In this document: one piece after another, positions 20,177 to 31,439 of the stretch | Position numbering within the stretch: the first letter of the stretch is position 1 | Layout of the letters: each line of letters begins with the position of its first letter | Assembly (NCBI GenBank): GCA_036924085.1 | Contig: JAVGWX010000005.1 | Location: 95,718,730 to 95,782,729 of the forward strand | DNA length: 64,000 nt | From: Ariolimax columbianus | Lineage: Eukaryota > Mollusca > Gastropoda > Stylommatophora > Arionidae | Direction of reading: 5' to 3' | Made by a program: the position numbers and the translations under genes | The notes under the pieces: generated by a model | What the model saw: the letters and a program-made list of their open reading frames with translations, nothing else | What the model was told of the DNA's origin: nothing | The model's database searches: none

Positions 20177-20965
20177 CAACAGAACATACTATTTCTTGCC
20201 TTGATAGTGACAACAGAACATACTATTTCTTGCCTTGATAGTGACAACAGAACATACTATTTCTTGCCTTGATAGTGCCAACAGAACATACTATTTCTTG
20301 CCTTGATAGTGCCAACAGAACATACTATTTCTTGCCTTGATAGTGCCAACAGAACATACTATTTCTTGCCTTGATAGTGCCAACAGAACATACTATTTCT
20401 TGCCTTGATAGTGACAACAGAACATACTATTTCTTGCCTTGATAGTGACAACAGAACATACTATTTCTTGCCTTGATAGTGCCAACAGAACATACTATTT
20501 CTTGCCTTGATAGTGACAACAGAACATACTATTTCTTGCCTTGATAGTGCCAACAGAACATACTATTTCTTGCCTTGATAGTGCCAACAGAACATACTAT
20601 CTCTTGCCTTGATAGTGACAACAGAACATACTATTTCTTGCCTTGATAGTGCCAACAGAACATACTATTTCTTGCCTTGATAGTGACAACAGAACATACT
20701 ATTTCTTGCCTTGATAGTGCCAACAGAACATACTATTTCTTGCCTTGATAGTGCCAACAGAACATACTATTTCTTGCCTTGATAGTGCCAACAGAACATA
20801 CTATTTCTTGCCTTGATAGTGCCAACCGAACATACTATTGCTTGCCTTGATAGTGACAACAGAACATACTATTTATTGCCTTGATAGTGACAACAGAACA
20901 TACTATTTCTTTCCTTGATAGTGACAATAGAACATAATATTTCTTGCCTTGAAGGTGACAACACA
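20177..20965. repeat. 34-bp minisatellite, about 23 copies
   Basis: CAACAGAACATACTATTTCT then TGCCTTGATAGTGM repeats every 34 bp. Copies alternate between two variants (GTGACAAC and GTGCCAAC). The last four units accumulate changes before the array ends near 20965. Internal homogeneity indicates recent expansion or gene-conversion-like homogenisation. Confidence 0.95.
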
Positions 20966-21365
20966 ATTTATATGTATGTCTGATATAGTTGAGGGTGGGG
21001 GTAGAGAGGAGAATAGCTTCAAATGAAAAACTTGAAATTTGTCATAGAAATTGGAAATACTGTGCCCTTGTCTAGTAAGTTGGCAGTATCTTAGCTGTGG
21101 ATGTCACTGGTGCCATGTAGAGCATCACGGTGCAGACGTGTCAAATGATGTCATGATGGCAGTTTAAACATGGCCGCCCCACTAGTGACATGCACGAAAG
21201 TAGAGCCCATTTCTGCATCCATTCTCTTCAGCAGCGAAGGAGTAATACCTTTTACAGGTTACTGAAAGTTCAGCTCGTTTGTTTATACCTGTTGCTCCAG
21301 CAAGTGTATACTTCGAGTAGGAAGTTCAAAAACGACGTGCAAAACCACATTTTTAAAATAGATCA
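20966..21365. other. Unannotated spacer
   Basis: No supported feature. GC content is close to the local average and the frames are short. Confidence 0.4.
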
Positions 21366-21428
21366 GCGTGGATTCGATTCAAGTCCCTCTCCCATGCTAA
21401 GCCAGTACTCTACCACTTGAGCTGAGTT
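21363..21428 (-). mobile_element. tRNA-Ala-like sequence (SINE head or tRNA pseudogene)
   Basis: On the minus strand AGCTCAAGTGGTAGAGT (A-box/D-arm) is followed by CTTAGCATG, which places AGC at the anticodon position as in tRNA-Ala. A B-box-like ACTTGAATCGAATCC comes next. The anticodon stem does not pair well and the acceptor stem is not recognisable, so a working tRNA is unlikely. A tRNA-Ala-derived SINE or a pseudogene fits better. Confidence 0.6.
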
Positions 21429-21697
21429 CTGTGATAGATTGTTCCCGATCGGAACACGCACACCGAGTAATGTCACCATAGTTGATTTCAGCAGTTGAAC
21501 GCACTGCAATAGCGGAGTGACTGTGAGTGAAATAACCATACTTCTGGGCATCAGTCAATGTGCAGCACACCCCCATCATTCCTGGTGTGCTCCAGTTCCA
21601 CAAATTGTCTGCAAGAGGAGTGCCATTGGCTGCTGACTACAGTATTCAACCTCCAACGAGGAGAATGAGCTGCAACACACGTAACCAATATCCTATG

Positions 21698-21763
21698 CAA
21701 TCTATCTAGAGTAATCTATCTAGAGTAATCTGTCTAGAGTAATCTATCTAGAGTAATCTATGC
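21698..21763. repeat. 14-bp tandem repeat
   Basis: TAATCTATCTAGAG recurs about four and a half times with one variant (CTGTCTAGAG). Confidence 0.9.
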
Positions 21764-22610
21764 ACTCAGTAGTCGCTGTTGGAATTATATCGAACACAAT
21801 AGAGAATACGATAATTTAAAAAAAGTTATACTGTTGTATGGTCACCTTTTCTTAATAATTTTTTTGTTTTAAAACATGTAAGGCTTTCTTTTGAAGCACT
21901 CTCATATTTTCGTCTAGGACGGCGTGGGCTAGTGGTTAAGTGACTCCGCTCACAACCCGATGGAAGCAAACCCTTAGATAATGCAGAAGGAAGCAGACCC
22001 TTACATGAAGTGCACGCAGAAGTCGGATGTACTGGATCGACAGGCGCAAAATAAAAATACAGGACAACGCACACCGCCTTGGGGAATAGAGAATTAAGGC
22101 AAACGCAAAGGGGAAAAATCTAATTTTGTGCGTAATTACTTTGTCATCCATTACCTTCTCTAAGACCCAAAAATTATGTGTTGATTTTTTAAATTCTAAC
22201 GAGACGTCGCTCTGTTGGCCTATATGCCCGCAAACACGGTTGGATGTCATATTAAACACATAATAAGTTGACAAGAAGTTAATGATTTGTACCGGTTTCT
22301 TTTAAATTGTTGTTATTCATCTATCAGGCTAGTTTGACAACTCAATTTTGGGTGCAGTCACTTGAGTAAGGGTTAATCGTAACAAGCTGATCAGGATCAG
22401 ACCTAACACCCACATCGATGCACCAACCGGGTGGGGATCGTTGCTGTGATCCCCGTATCGGTAAACCAAGGAGACGATAAAGATTACAGTACAAGTAGAT
22501 ATGCACAAACACACCTTTGTTTAGTACACCGGCATTTAAGAAGAACCTCTGTAACCAACTACCAGAGAAAACTCGTTAAGAACTCGGTACGAGTAGCCTT
22601 GGACAATAAC
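21764..22610. other. Unannotated sequence with a weak A-box-like word
   Basis: GTGGGCTAGTGGTTAAGTGA at 21922-21941 resembles a pol III A box on the plus strand, but no B box follows at a suitable distance. The rest shows no supported feature. Confidence 0.3.
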
Positions 22611-22614
22611 TACA

Positions 22615-22678
22615 GTTTTAAACACAGCAACAACACAAGCAACAACAAGAACAACAGCAATAACAACAATATTACTGA
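22615..22678. repeat. (AAC)n-rich microsatellite
   Basis: AACAACA-type trinucleotides with interruptions. On the minus strand this lies at the very start of the presumed intron after the exon at 22680-22842. Confidence 0.8.
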
Positions 22679-22679
22679 C

Positions 22680-22842
22680 CTTTTATAACGTCCAAGTTCC
22701 CAATTTCTGCGGCCTCCAGAAACACACGTTCACTCTCCGATAGACCGGCCTCTAACCGGTCGTGAAGCAGCCGGCTCCGGTTCCGGTCGCTGAAATACGC
22801 CCTCATCATCTCATACATGATATCCGACGTAGGTAGTGGCAC
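22680..22842 (-). CDS. Candidate coding exon, TRPC-like channel N-terminus
   Basis: A minus-strand frame of 54 codons, GC-richer than its surroundings, runs from an AG acceptor (GGGCAG, ending at 22843) to a good donor (AAAAG then GTCAGT, exon end at 22680). An in-frame stop lies just upstream of the acceptor. An in-frame ATG at 22818-22816 could be a start if this is a first coding exon. The peptide ends with LSESERVFLEAAEIGNLDVI. This resembles the region just before and into the first ankyrin repeat of TRPC-type calcium-permeable cation channels, where an LS-EE-FL-AAE-GN pattern is conserved. Seen: the frame, splice words and composition. Known: the family pattern. Inferred: identity. No neighbouring exon was found. 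Another ankyrin-repeat protein is possible. Confidence 0.5.
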
Positions 22843-23770
22843 CTGCCCTCGTCACAAGTTCAAAGAGGACGTCACAGCAAAATGGAATTTAACTGTGGAA
22901 AAGAAAAAGGGCTGAAATATTTGTGGATGTCGTCAAGATAAATAGGCACTTGCAATAGTTTGCTTTTTGTCCTTCTGCTTGAGGGGTGTCCATTCTATAG
23001 CCTGTGGGTCAGATTCTGACAATCCAATGCGCTTTATAAGACCCGGCAATCATCTCATAAAATTCCTTTGAAAGCAAAAAGATACTAGAGGAATACCGCT
23101 AGGATTGTCTAAGTGTCGGTTAAAGAATCCAATGAGATAAGCAAAATTGGTACAAACGACAGTGGCAGATCTGTCCACGTTGTGCAAGTCTAGCAGTACT
23201 AAGTTCTTGACTACTGACAGGGATGGATCCAATATTCGAATCGTATTCGATTATTGCCACACAAAAAAAGCATAAAGTCATTTATTCGAATTGGGTCGAA
23301 TGCTGCCTGCAACCGAATACTTGTAGATCAAAGAGTACCTTGGTCATTTTAGACGTGCAAAGTTCAATTCTCGTTTGTTGTTTGTCCTTATAAAGACGTT
23401 CTGTTATGGTATGTCCTAGTATACAGCGAGGCTCCGAAATCTGATCCACACTGCTTATTGCGATGAGTACTTTTTTATCGTGTCGCTCCGTTCATTATTT
23501 GACTACATCGAAAATAGTCAGTCAGTCGATTATAACTAGTCATGTAAATACGATATATTAAAATACCTGTTCGCCCTCGATATGCGACTTTTGTAATAGT
23601 TTGAATCGTGTCTTCTTGTTTTGCTATACTTTATAGTGATTGTTCAATTTATGAAATACGAGTCTCTAACAATGGGAAAAAAACAAATGAAAAAAAATGT
23701 TTAAAATTGAGTTTATTCAAAATTAATAATGCGTATCGTCAGATACCGCATCGAGACGAGAACACAAACA
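22843..23770. other. Unannotated, possibly intronic sequence
   Basis: AT-rich sequence with short frames only. If the exon at 22680-22842 is real, this is its upstream intron or 5' region. Confidence 0.35.
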
Positions 23771-23773
23771 AAA

Positions 23774-23805
23774 CCTACGTTTCGACCAACAAGCCTTCAT
23801 CAGGG
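23774..23805 (-). other. Hammerhead-like core motif
   Basis: On the minus strand CCCTGATGA, a 13-nt spacer and CGAAACG reproduce the two conserved blocks (CUGAUGA and GAAAC) of hammerhead ribozymes. The spacer pairs poorly as stem II and I could not find a matching stem III and cleavage triplet nearby. A similar arrangement lies at 37561-37585. It may be a retroelement-borne ribozyme relic or chance. Confidence 0.25.
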
Positions 23806-24540
23806 ATAACAAATAACAGCAATACTGAACTAACAAATCAACATATAAGGAAACAATTGTATAATTATCTGATAGTAGACCCAGTCTGTCTAAGCAACTG
23901 GTTGGGTCGAATGCTTGACTGAAAATGAAGGGGTGCGATCAAATAAGGTGGCCAGGAGAGCGTAAGAAGTGAGGGGGGAATGCGCTGGATAAGTCAGTGG
24001 TGGCCAAATATGGAAAAGGCCAAATAGTGATCCAAGTGGGAGAACAAAAAGAAGGTGATATAAGCCAAGAGGAGGTGAGATTAATATTGGGGGGGGGGGG
24101 GGGACTTAGAAGAAAAGGGGGGGATGGGCAAAGGAATCTCAAAAGGACTCAACTATGTGCCTCAGCACCATACAAGATCTAAAAACAGTGGCGTCACACC
24201 GTTCCAACTGGATATCTTGTGTTTCGCCTATTGCGCCATATTTGGCTCGGACAAAACACAGATACAGCTAGGACTACATTATGTTTTGAGCGCAGTGTGA
24301 CTGTTCGCATTATTGTGATGGTTTCATTGGTTACTGCTGGCTATGAATAATTTCATGGCTCAGTTTAGATTTGTCCTTTATGTCATCAACCTTTTTTGTT
24401 ATATTGCATCCATTAATTATGTCTTGGGCGTGGGATACACGAACATGGGGAAAGAGTATCTTTGTCATATTAAACAGATATTATTTTCATGACGTGTATC
24501 AACAACTTCCCACAACAGCTTGGGGAGCCAACTATACCAT
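23806..24540. other. Unannotated sequence with a poly-G run
   Basis: A G run lies at about 24090-24104. No gene or repeat family is recognised. Confidence 0.4.
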
Positions 24541-24544
24541 CAAA

Positions 24545-25790
24545 TAGAGATCGACACCTCAGGTGTGTGTACATGTGGTACTGACCCTATGACTCAGGTG
24601 TGCATGTACTTGTGGTACTGACCCCATGACTCAGGTGTGTGTACTTGTGGCACTGACTCCATGACTCAGGTGTGTGTGTACTTGTGGTACTGACCCTATG
24701 ACTGAGGTGTGTGTGTACATGTGGTACTGACCCTATGACTCAGGTGTGTGTGTGTGTGTACTTGTGGTACTGACCCCATGACTCAGGTGTGTGTACTTGT
24801 GGCACTGACCCCATGACTCAGGTGTGTGTGTACTTGTGGTACTGACCCCATGGCTCAGGTATGTGTACTTGTGGTAAAGGTGTGTACTTGTGGTAATGAC
24901 CCCATGACTCAGGTGTGTGTGTGTACTTGTGGTACTGACGCTATGACTCAGGTGTGTGTACTTGTGGCACTGACCCTATGATCCTCAGGTGTGTACTTGT
25001 GGCACTGACACCATGGCTTTATATGTGCGTGTGTTTGTGTACTTGTGGAACTGAACCCATGACTTCGGGTGTGTGTACTTGTGTCACTGACACCACGGCT
25101 TTGTATGTGCGTGTGTTTGTGCACTTGTAGCACAGACTCCATGACTTCAGGTGTGTCTACTTGTGGCACTGGCCCCATGACCGGGTGTGTCTACTTGTGA
25201 TGTCCCCATGACCGGGTGTGTCTACCTGTGATACTGTCCCCATGACCGGGTGTGTCTACCTGTAAAACTGTCCCCATGACCGGGTGTGCCTACTTGTGAA
25301 ACTGTCCCCATGACCGGGTTTGTCTACCTGTGATACTGTCCCCCTGACCGGGTGTGCCTACTTGTGATACTGGCCCCATGACCGGGTGTGTCTACTCGTG
25401 ATACTGGCCCCATGACCGGGTGTGTCTACTCATGATACTGTCCCCATGACCGGGTGTGTCTACCTGTGATACTGTCCCCATGACCGGGTGTGTCTACTTG
25501 TGATACTGGTCCTATGACCGGGTGTCCTACTTGTGATACTGGCCTCATGACCGGGTGTGTCTACTCGTGATACTGTCCCCATGACCGGGTGTGTCTACCT
25601 GTGATACTGTCCCCATGACCGGGTGTGTCTACTTGTGATACTGGTCCCATGACCGGGTGTGTCTACTTGTGATACTGGTCCCATGACCGGGTGTGTCTAC
25701 TCGTGATACTGGCCCCATGACCGGGTGTGTCTACTTGTGATACTGGCCCCATGACCGGGTGTGCCTACTTGTGAGACTGGCCCCACGACA
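24545..25790. repeat. Two-part minisatellite, units of 34-45 bp, over 30 copies
   Basis: The left part (to about 25170) has units with GACTCAGGTGTGTGTACTTG then TGGTACTGACCCCAT, of variable length because the internal GT run varies. The right part (25175-25790) has regular 34-bp units, GACCGGGTGTGTCTACYTGT then GATACTGTCCCCAT. The two parts share the TGTGTNTACTTGTG and ACTGNCCCCATGAC words, so one gave rise to the other. Confidence 0.93.
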
Positions 25791-26002
25791 GCTGATTACC
25801 TGTTACAAACCTGCAAGGATTAGATCAGTAATGGGGGTAACATTGTAAAGAGATATTAGGACCCTCGAGATGACTACTGACTTTAAAAGAGTCAGGAATC
25901 TCGACGTTTGAATGCGAATGAAGAAGGATTTATTGTTAAACCGGAGTATCTCTGCATTTGGAATACATTTGAACAGTGCGGCAACATAAATGTGGTTCCT
26001 GA

Positions 26003-26024
26003 AAAACCTTTTTTTTTTTTTTTT
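26003..26024. repeat. Poly-T run before a dispersed repeat
   Basis: A T run of about 17 bases followed by GCTTAGATG, immediately before the dispersed repeat at 26030. On the minus strand it would be a poly-A tail of that element. Confidence 0.6.
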
Positions 26025-26029
26025 GCTTA

Positions 26030-26290
26030 GATGTTTGTCTCACTAGTTTCTACTGGCGGAGGCGCGCCATTTTCCACCCCAGACCGTAGTCCATTAGGCG
26101 ATATCAGGACGCATAAACCAGTGCTTGGATGCATGTGTGCATCTGTATGTACCTATGCTAGGATTGTGTGCCCTCAGAAGCTAGCTCAACTAAAGTGCAA
26201 TGGAAGGGCCTCACCATGAGGGCGCGTGTGAAAGTTGTGCAAGGGTGTGACTGTAGGATAGAGTCAAATGAAATAGAGTGAGGTGAGAAG
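26030..26290. repeat. Dispersed repeat, copy 1 (pair with 32750-33035)
   Basis: The shared words CTCACTAGTTTCTACTGGCG, CCCCAGACCGTAGTC, ACGCATAAACCAGTGCTT and GAGGGCGCGTGTGAAAGTTG occur in the same order and orientation at 32770-32975. Identity is high over about 260 bp. No protein or pol III motif is clear. It is a non-autonomous transposable element of unknown class. Confidence 0.8.
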
Positions 26291-27950
26291 AGCGAGAAGG
26301 GGAAAGAGTTGCCCCCAGGGTGAACCCATGCTCAGCCCTCAAAAACATCTTACCATACTCATGCATTTAGCCTGCTACCCTGTCTTGAAGAATGATCTAC
26401 TATACTCTCTTCTTCTACCCTGGAGTGTAAATATTTAGTAATAGACCATGCTATTTATACTATACTGGTCACGAGACCCAATTTACATATATGTGTAATA
26501 GGTCTATGGAATCCTGGTCACATGGACTACTTATCACTATCATGTGACAGATGTTCTTACTTATCTCTGCTTCGTAAAGTAGATTGTTTCCCTTAGTTTA
26601 TCTTCCTTACATACAAGAACATCAACGTAGGAAACTGAGATTTATGTGAATAATAAAATACAAGATAATTCATTTATTACAAATCTAGTCAATACAATAT
26701 ATCAACAACTAAACTAAACTAAATGTAGCTGAATCTTTCTAACACATAGTTTATAAGCATAACCCAGTTCTTGTTTGATCTACAAATTTCACAAACTAAA
26801 TCTATTCGAATCTTATTCTATAAATGAATAGGTGCCTATCTAAATCCGTGTCCTCGTAGTCCGCCCAGGCAGTTGATGATGTGGCTGATCTGCAACTCTT
26901 CTAAACGTCGGGACTGCACGGTGGAACCAAAAATGATTCTCAAATGTTGAGAATCTGGTTCTCTGGAGTCCGAGTTACACCGGTCGTGAGAGAAGGTACT
27001 CCCTGAGGATTTAGATTGCAACTCTCACTCCGTCCGAACAAATTTCGACCTGCCATAAACTGATATAAGTCAGTTTGTTCTCTACCCCAGCAGACCATCA
27101 AGAACTGATATCTGTGGTATCCTCACTGCCACCGAGTTTACAACCTCAGTGTGTTCTCAACCTTAAATCTGTTAATCAAAGTGAACAGATTTCTCGCTTC
27201 CTGTCGCCATTTCAGAAGGTCCACCATTCATTCCAATGGGCACTAGTGCAATGCCCTTGAAGCATAGAAGGGTAACCCTCTGATCTGGTGCACCTAAACA
27301 TTTCTAGGCCCAACTCATCTGGGATCTGTTACAGTTTGCCAGAAAGAGAGCCAGATTATTCTTTCCGCTGTCTTTGTCTTGGTCTGGCTGCAGTCTAGAC
27401 GTTGGTCTCTTATATTGTCATCCAAGCATATGTTGCTTGGCCCTTGAGGTCTGGATCCTTGTCTATTTGCTATCCACGATTACCGTGGAAACCGATCTTC
27501 TTCTCTCTGCGTCACTCGAGTCTGCAAAGAGCCGAGTTTCGAGATCAAAACGTGTTGTGTGATCACAAACCTTGTCTGTTCTTGTCACTTGGACCACCTT
27601 TCTCCGATATCCTATTTGGATGATACATTGGTCAGCTAATTCATCGAATGGTATCCATGGTAAAATTAATAGGACCACTGTAACCTTCTAAGCAGGATAC
27701 ACTATTCCTGGAAAAACACTAGCTGTAGCTCTGACTGTAAGCTTCACTTTAAGCGAAAGAAGAAGGACAGCTAAGCAAACTAAAGTAAAAAAACTGTCCG
27801 ACCATGACTCATATATACAAGTGTATATTACCAGAAAAGAATATTGAAATATTGATGATAACAAAAGTAAAGACAGACATGATTCAGTAGACACATACCC
27901 AGAAAGGTGGGACTAGTATGCTTTGCAAAAATAATACATATCGTGGATAT
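26291..27950. other. Unannotated sequence, possibly an old mobile element
   Basis: The first 500 bp are AT-rich with nothing visible. From about 26840 to 27680 GC content rises and several medium frames occur on both strands, but none has a motif I can name. Confidence 0.35.
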
Positions 27951-27954
27951 AAAA

Positions 27955-28110
27955 TGTTTGAGGGAGACAGATCAAAACAAATAAATGGGATTACACGACA
28001 AACTGGGTGGGAACCCAAAAACTTGAAAAGTGCTGAAATGCACATAGGACAGACAGTTGTGGAAAAGATTAATCGTCAACGCTACGAGACATGACACATG
28101 ATGATGAAAC
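27955..28110 (+). mobile_element. LINE 3' terminus
   Basis: A frame ends with DRQLWKRLIVNATRHDT and two stops, followed by an ATGATGATGA tail (28098-28107). A terminal DR--W--L-VNA pattern is the usual end of RTE-like LINE ORFs, and the tail agrees with the RTE-like copy ending at 11940. Only the last 50 or so codons remain. Confidence 0.65.
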
Positions 28111-29090
28111 AAAAAGTGCTTTCATGAAGGCATCCTGGTGTCGCCATCTCCGGAGGTGACTCTGTAGTTTATAATAATCTAAATGTTTCAGAACACAATT
28201 ATCCCCGACTAGGGATGGACGGATAACTCTCGGTGGACAAAAATGTAACGCTACATAAAATTATCTCCCTTGTTAGCAATTTATTTAATTGTCTCCCATA
28301 ATCTACGAGGGGTAATAACTGTAGTGATAACATAAATAAATTCAGCACTGCTATTGCAGTGTATGCCTTACGTTTTGATCACATCCACACCCTCCCTCCC
28401 CTCCTGACAGGAAATTGTCATAATTATATAACCCATATTAACATTCAAGCTTGACTGGTTTTAGATGAGTTCAGAAAAGAGAACTTGTGGATGGATCGAT
28501 GCTCTAATGACACGCTCGCACGCTACAAAACAACAAAAATCGTAATTAGAACCTGATAAAAAGCCGTTTCCTGCCAAAGTCTAGGATTATTTATTGTCCC
28601 GGGCGTGACTTTATAATTATGCCACGTTTATTTGCCACTTGTATCCGCCATGTTGGATACGTTATTGTAAAACAGACAAACGAAACAGATCGTGACATAC
28701 AATACACGTCACCTCCGGCTCATTTGATGAAAACATCTTGTTATCTTACATTCGTTTTCTTGTTAGTTTTCGCTAGCCTTTATGTTTCCTATTCGGGCCA
28801 TAGGCATATTCTTTGGTTCTCCTCTTCTTCTTCGTCTATTAGATTGAAGAACAAGATGATTCTTGTCTAATGTGTGCCCCGTACTGAGCATAAAGTCAAT
28901 ATTTCAGTTGACTTCTAAATGGGAAACTGAATCAAAGCACTTGGGACTTCCCTGCACTCTTTTCTGCATGTTTTCAAGTTGTACCAAGGTACATAGGTGT
29001 CTGTTCGTTGTTCCTACAAACATTCTTTATGTCTGCGAATTGTGTGTTGGAGATTGATGGGGTTGTCGGTGGTGTGTGCTAGAGCTGCTG
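28111..29090. other. Unannotated sequence
   Basis: An 83-codon plus-strand frame (28619-28870) contains a hydrophobic segment and a Ser run. It has no recognisable domain, and no other feature is supported. Confidence 0.35.
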
Positions 29091-29094
29091 TGGT

Positions 29095-29640
29095 TCTCTA
29101 TGTGCAAGTGAAACGAGTAGGCGTGTAAATGTCGGTATTTGAACTATGGTTCCTTGTTGGGTGAGTCCAAGTCGTTGTTGTTGTTGTTGTTATCCCATAG
29201 CAGCTGAGCAAACCTCCTCTTAACAGACCAATGTCATTCTTATACAGATGCAGGTCGTCTTCAGTGGTTTCACAGCTCCGTACAGTGTGTTGGCAATGAG
29301 TCCTAGTCAATGTATTAGTAGAATTGGGGGTTCGTGTCTATGTACAAGAGACACTAATCACTGATTCCATATCAATTATTGACAAGAACTGTGGTTCCCT
29401 ATGTACAAGAGGAAACGTTGGGCGGGTCCATGTCGCTGTATGAAGTGAACTGTGGTTCCATGTCTGTGTACAAGTGAAACGGGTGAATGAGTCAGTGTTG
29501 GTTCCATGTCTATGTACAAGCGAAACCGCTGAATGAGTCGGTGTTGGTTCCCTGTCTATGTACAAGCGAAACCGCTGAATGAGTCAGTGTTAGTTCCCTG
29601 TCTATGTACCATCGAAACCATTGTAACTGTCCAAACATTC
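29095..29640. repeat. 46-47 bp degenerate minisatellite
   Basis: GGTTCCMTGTCTATGTACAA and GCGAAACCGCTGAATGAGTC recur near 29453, 29500, 29547 and 29593. Older related units extend back to about 29095. A (GTT)n run lies at 29173-29192. Confidence 0.8.
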
Positions 29641-29772
29641 CCATTAAAGGCTACAAAAGAGGGTTGTGCATGTAGCTTGCATGATGTGAAACCATTGTAA
29701 CCGTCCAAACATTCCCATTAAAGGCTACAAAAGAGGGTTGTGCTTGTAGCTTGCATGATGTGAAACCATTGC
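29616..29772. repeat. 74-bp duplication
   Basis: ACCATTGTAACYGTCCAAAC and GGCTACAAAAGAGGGTTGTG occur twice, 74 bp apart, with a partial third start (ACCATTG at 29765). It directly continues the 46-bp array. Confidence 0.88.
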
Positions 29773-30484
29773 TATTTCAACCGCCATCGCAAATTTCTTA
29801 ACACGTCTTTCTCACAAACCGGTCTGCTGTTGTGACGGTTCTATGCTTCAGATGGAGCGGGAAGACGAATCACCGCCAACATATTGTCATATCACAATAG
29901 GACAAAACCTATATACGACCAAGAGTCAACAATTAACCTTCATGCCGCATATTCTGTAAATAAAATATGTTTCGAGTACATTTTGACTACCACTCGTACT
30001 TAACAACACAGACACAAAAGTGTATTGGCTCCATTCAGGCAGATTTATGGTCTCACGTTCCTCCCTTTGCTGCCTATATAGTTATGTTTTTTGATCAAAT
30101 GGTTTTGTGTATTGATAATTAATGAAAATGGCTTATATATTGTTAGAAATGATATACTGAGTGTTTTATTTCCAACAATATCATCGGTCAGCCAGATTCC
30201 CGTTGTTAAGGTCAGGGATTTAGGCCCAGTTTGTGATGTCAAGAGAAATAAGTTATTACCGAGCGATATGCTGATCAATGAGAAGGAACATGCCACGAAA
30301 AAAACCAATCAGACGGGGGAGACGAGACGATAAATGTTGCGATAAACAGATACTATGGATGTTGCTCTTGTTGCTGCTGCTGTTGTTGATGTTGTTCTAT
30401 TGTTTAATAAAAGCTATTCGCGGTATTGTAGCCAATGCAACATTTCCTTAGCATTATAGATCTAGTTTTTCATTATAGATCTAG
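29773..30484. other. Unannotated sequence
   Basis: No supported feature apart from a short TTGCTG-type run at 30360-30395. Confidence 0.4.
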
Positions 30485-30760
30485 TTTTTCTTCTTCTTCT
30501 TCCACATTCGTCATGAAAAGGGCGTTGTGACGTTGTGTTGAAGTTTACAGCGAGGCTGCGATACCTGCGCTATTCAGCTCAACGTGTTGGATTTCAACTG
30601 GCTTCTTTTTTTAGGACCGCGTTTGCCTTCCCATTGGTCAGACTAATGACTAGTGCAACCTGTTTCCAGGACCGCCACGTGGAAGCGGAATATGGTCTTG
30701 GTCAGCTATGGGTCGCTGACCATGATGCATGTAACCAATCATTACAACACACCTAATAGA
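30485..30760 (-). repeat. GAA-tailed dispersed repeat, copy 1
   Basis: On the minus strand the element ends in (GAA)n (30503-30488). Words shared with the copy at 30965-31300 are GTTTACAGC with GGCTGCGATA, CAACCTGTT with CAGGA, CCRCGTGGA and CAGCTATGGGTCGCTGACCA. There is no coding motif. The (GAA)n tail matches that of the RNase H LINEs in this window, which suggests a SINE-like element copied by that LINE machinery (inference). Confidence 0.65.
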
Positions 30761-30964
30761 AGAAGTGACCACCAAAGAGGCTACACCTACCATCCTGGAG
30801 ACATGTGCCTTGGAGATAGTCTGTAACTACAAAGAATCGGCAGTCCTGATCTATACGTATGGATCAGCATTCAAATCTACCTCGTTTGCATGGAATGCTA
30901 TCCCATATGAAACACGCGAACGTGTCCTTGTAGGAGTTCTGATTCATAATCGATAACCATTCTT

Positions 30965-31300
30965 CTTCTTCTTCGTTTGTTCTCAATCTCCCACTACTAA
31001 ACCCTGAAAGGGTAAGTAGCAGAATGTAGTCCAGAGAACGGAATGCGCTGTGTCGTAGTTTACAGCTTGGCTGCGATATTTGAACCTTTCGGTCCAACAC
31101 ATCCGACTTCAGCAAGCATTTTTTTAGTACCTGGTTAGCATTCCCTCTTCGATCCCTTCTCCTTAGCCAGTCTGCCCTGCTGCAACCTGTTATCCAGGAT
31201 CACCGCGTGGAGGTATAGAAGGGTCTTTTCAGCTCTGGTTCACTGGCCCTGATGCTAGTAGTCAGCTATGGGTCGCTGACCACTGCAGCTCATGCGCTGC
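30965..31300 (-). repeat. GAA-tailed dispersed repeat, copy 2
   Basis: Same orientation and word order as the copy at 30485-30760, starting with (TTC)n on the plus strand at 30961. It is more diverged, with a 60-bp insertion-like difference before CAGCTATGGGTCGCTGACCA (31265-31284). Confidence 0.65.
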
Positions 31301-31439
31301 TCAGCTTCTTGGTTACCATTCAAATGATGAAGCAAAGCTGAGGCTATAAAAACAGCAGTTGAGATTTTACACCAACAGTTTTAGCTACGGGAATTGATAC
31401 CGATTGACATTGTGAGATTGCGTGACTGCAAGCCGGTTC

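Noticed and set aside
20177..20965. CRISPR-like look of a regular 34-bp array
   Set aside because: There are no unique spacers between repeats: the units are directly adjacent, and the sequence is animal-like with no cas genes.
21363..21428. Functional tRNA-Ala gene
   Set aside because: The anticodon stem and acceptor stem do not pair and the B box is altered, so only a tRNA-derived relic is supported.
21922..21941. A-box-like word as a SINE head
   Set aside because: No B box or SINE body follows at the expected distance.
26840..27680. LTR retrotransposon
   Set aside because: I looked for long terminal direct repeats, a primer-binding site and protease/RT motifs and found none.
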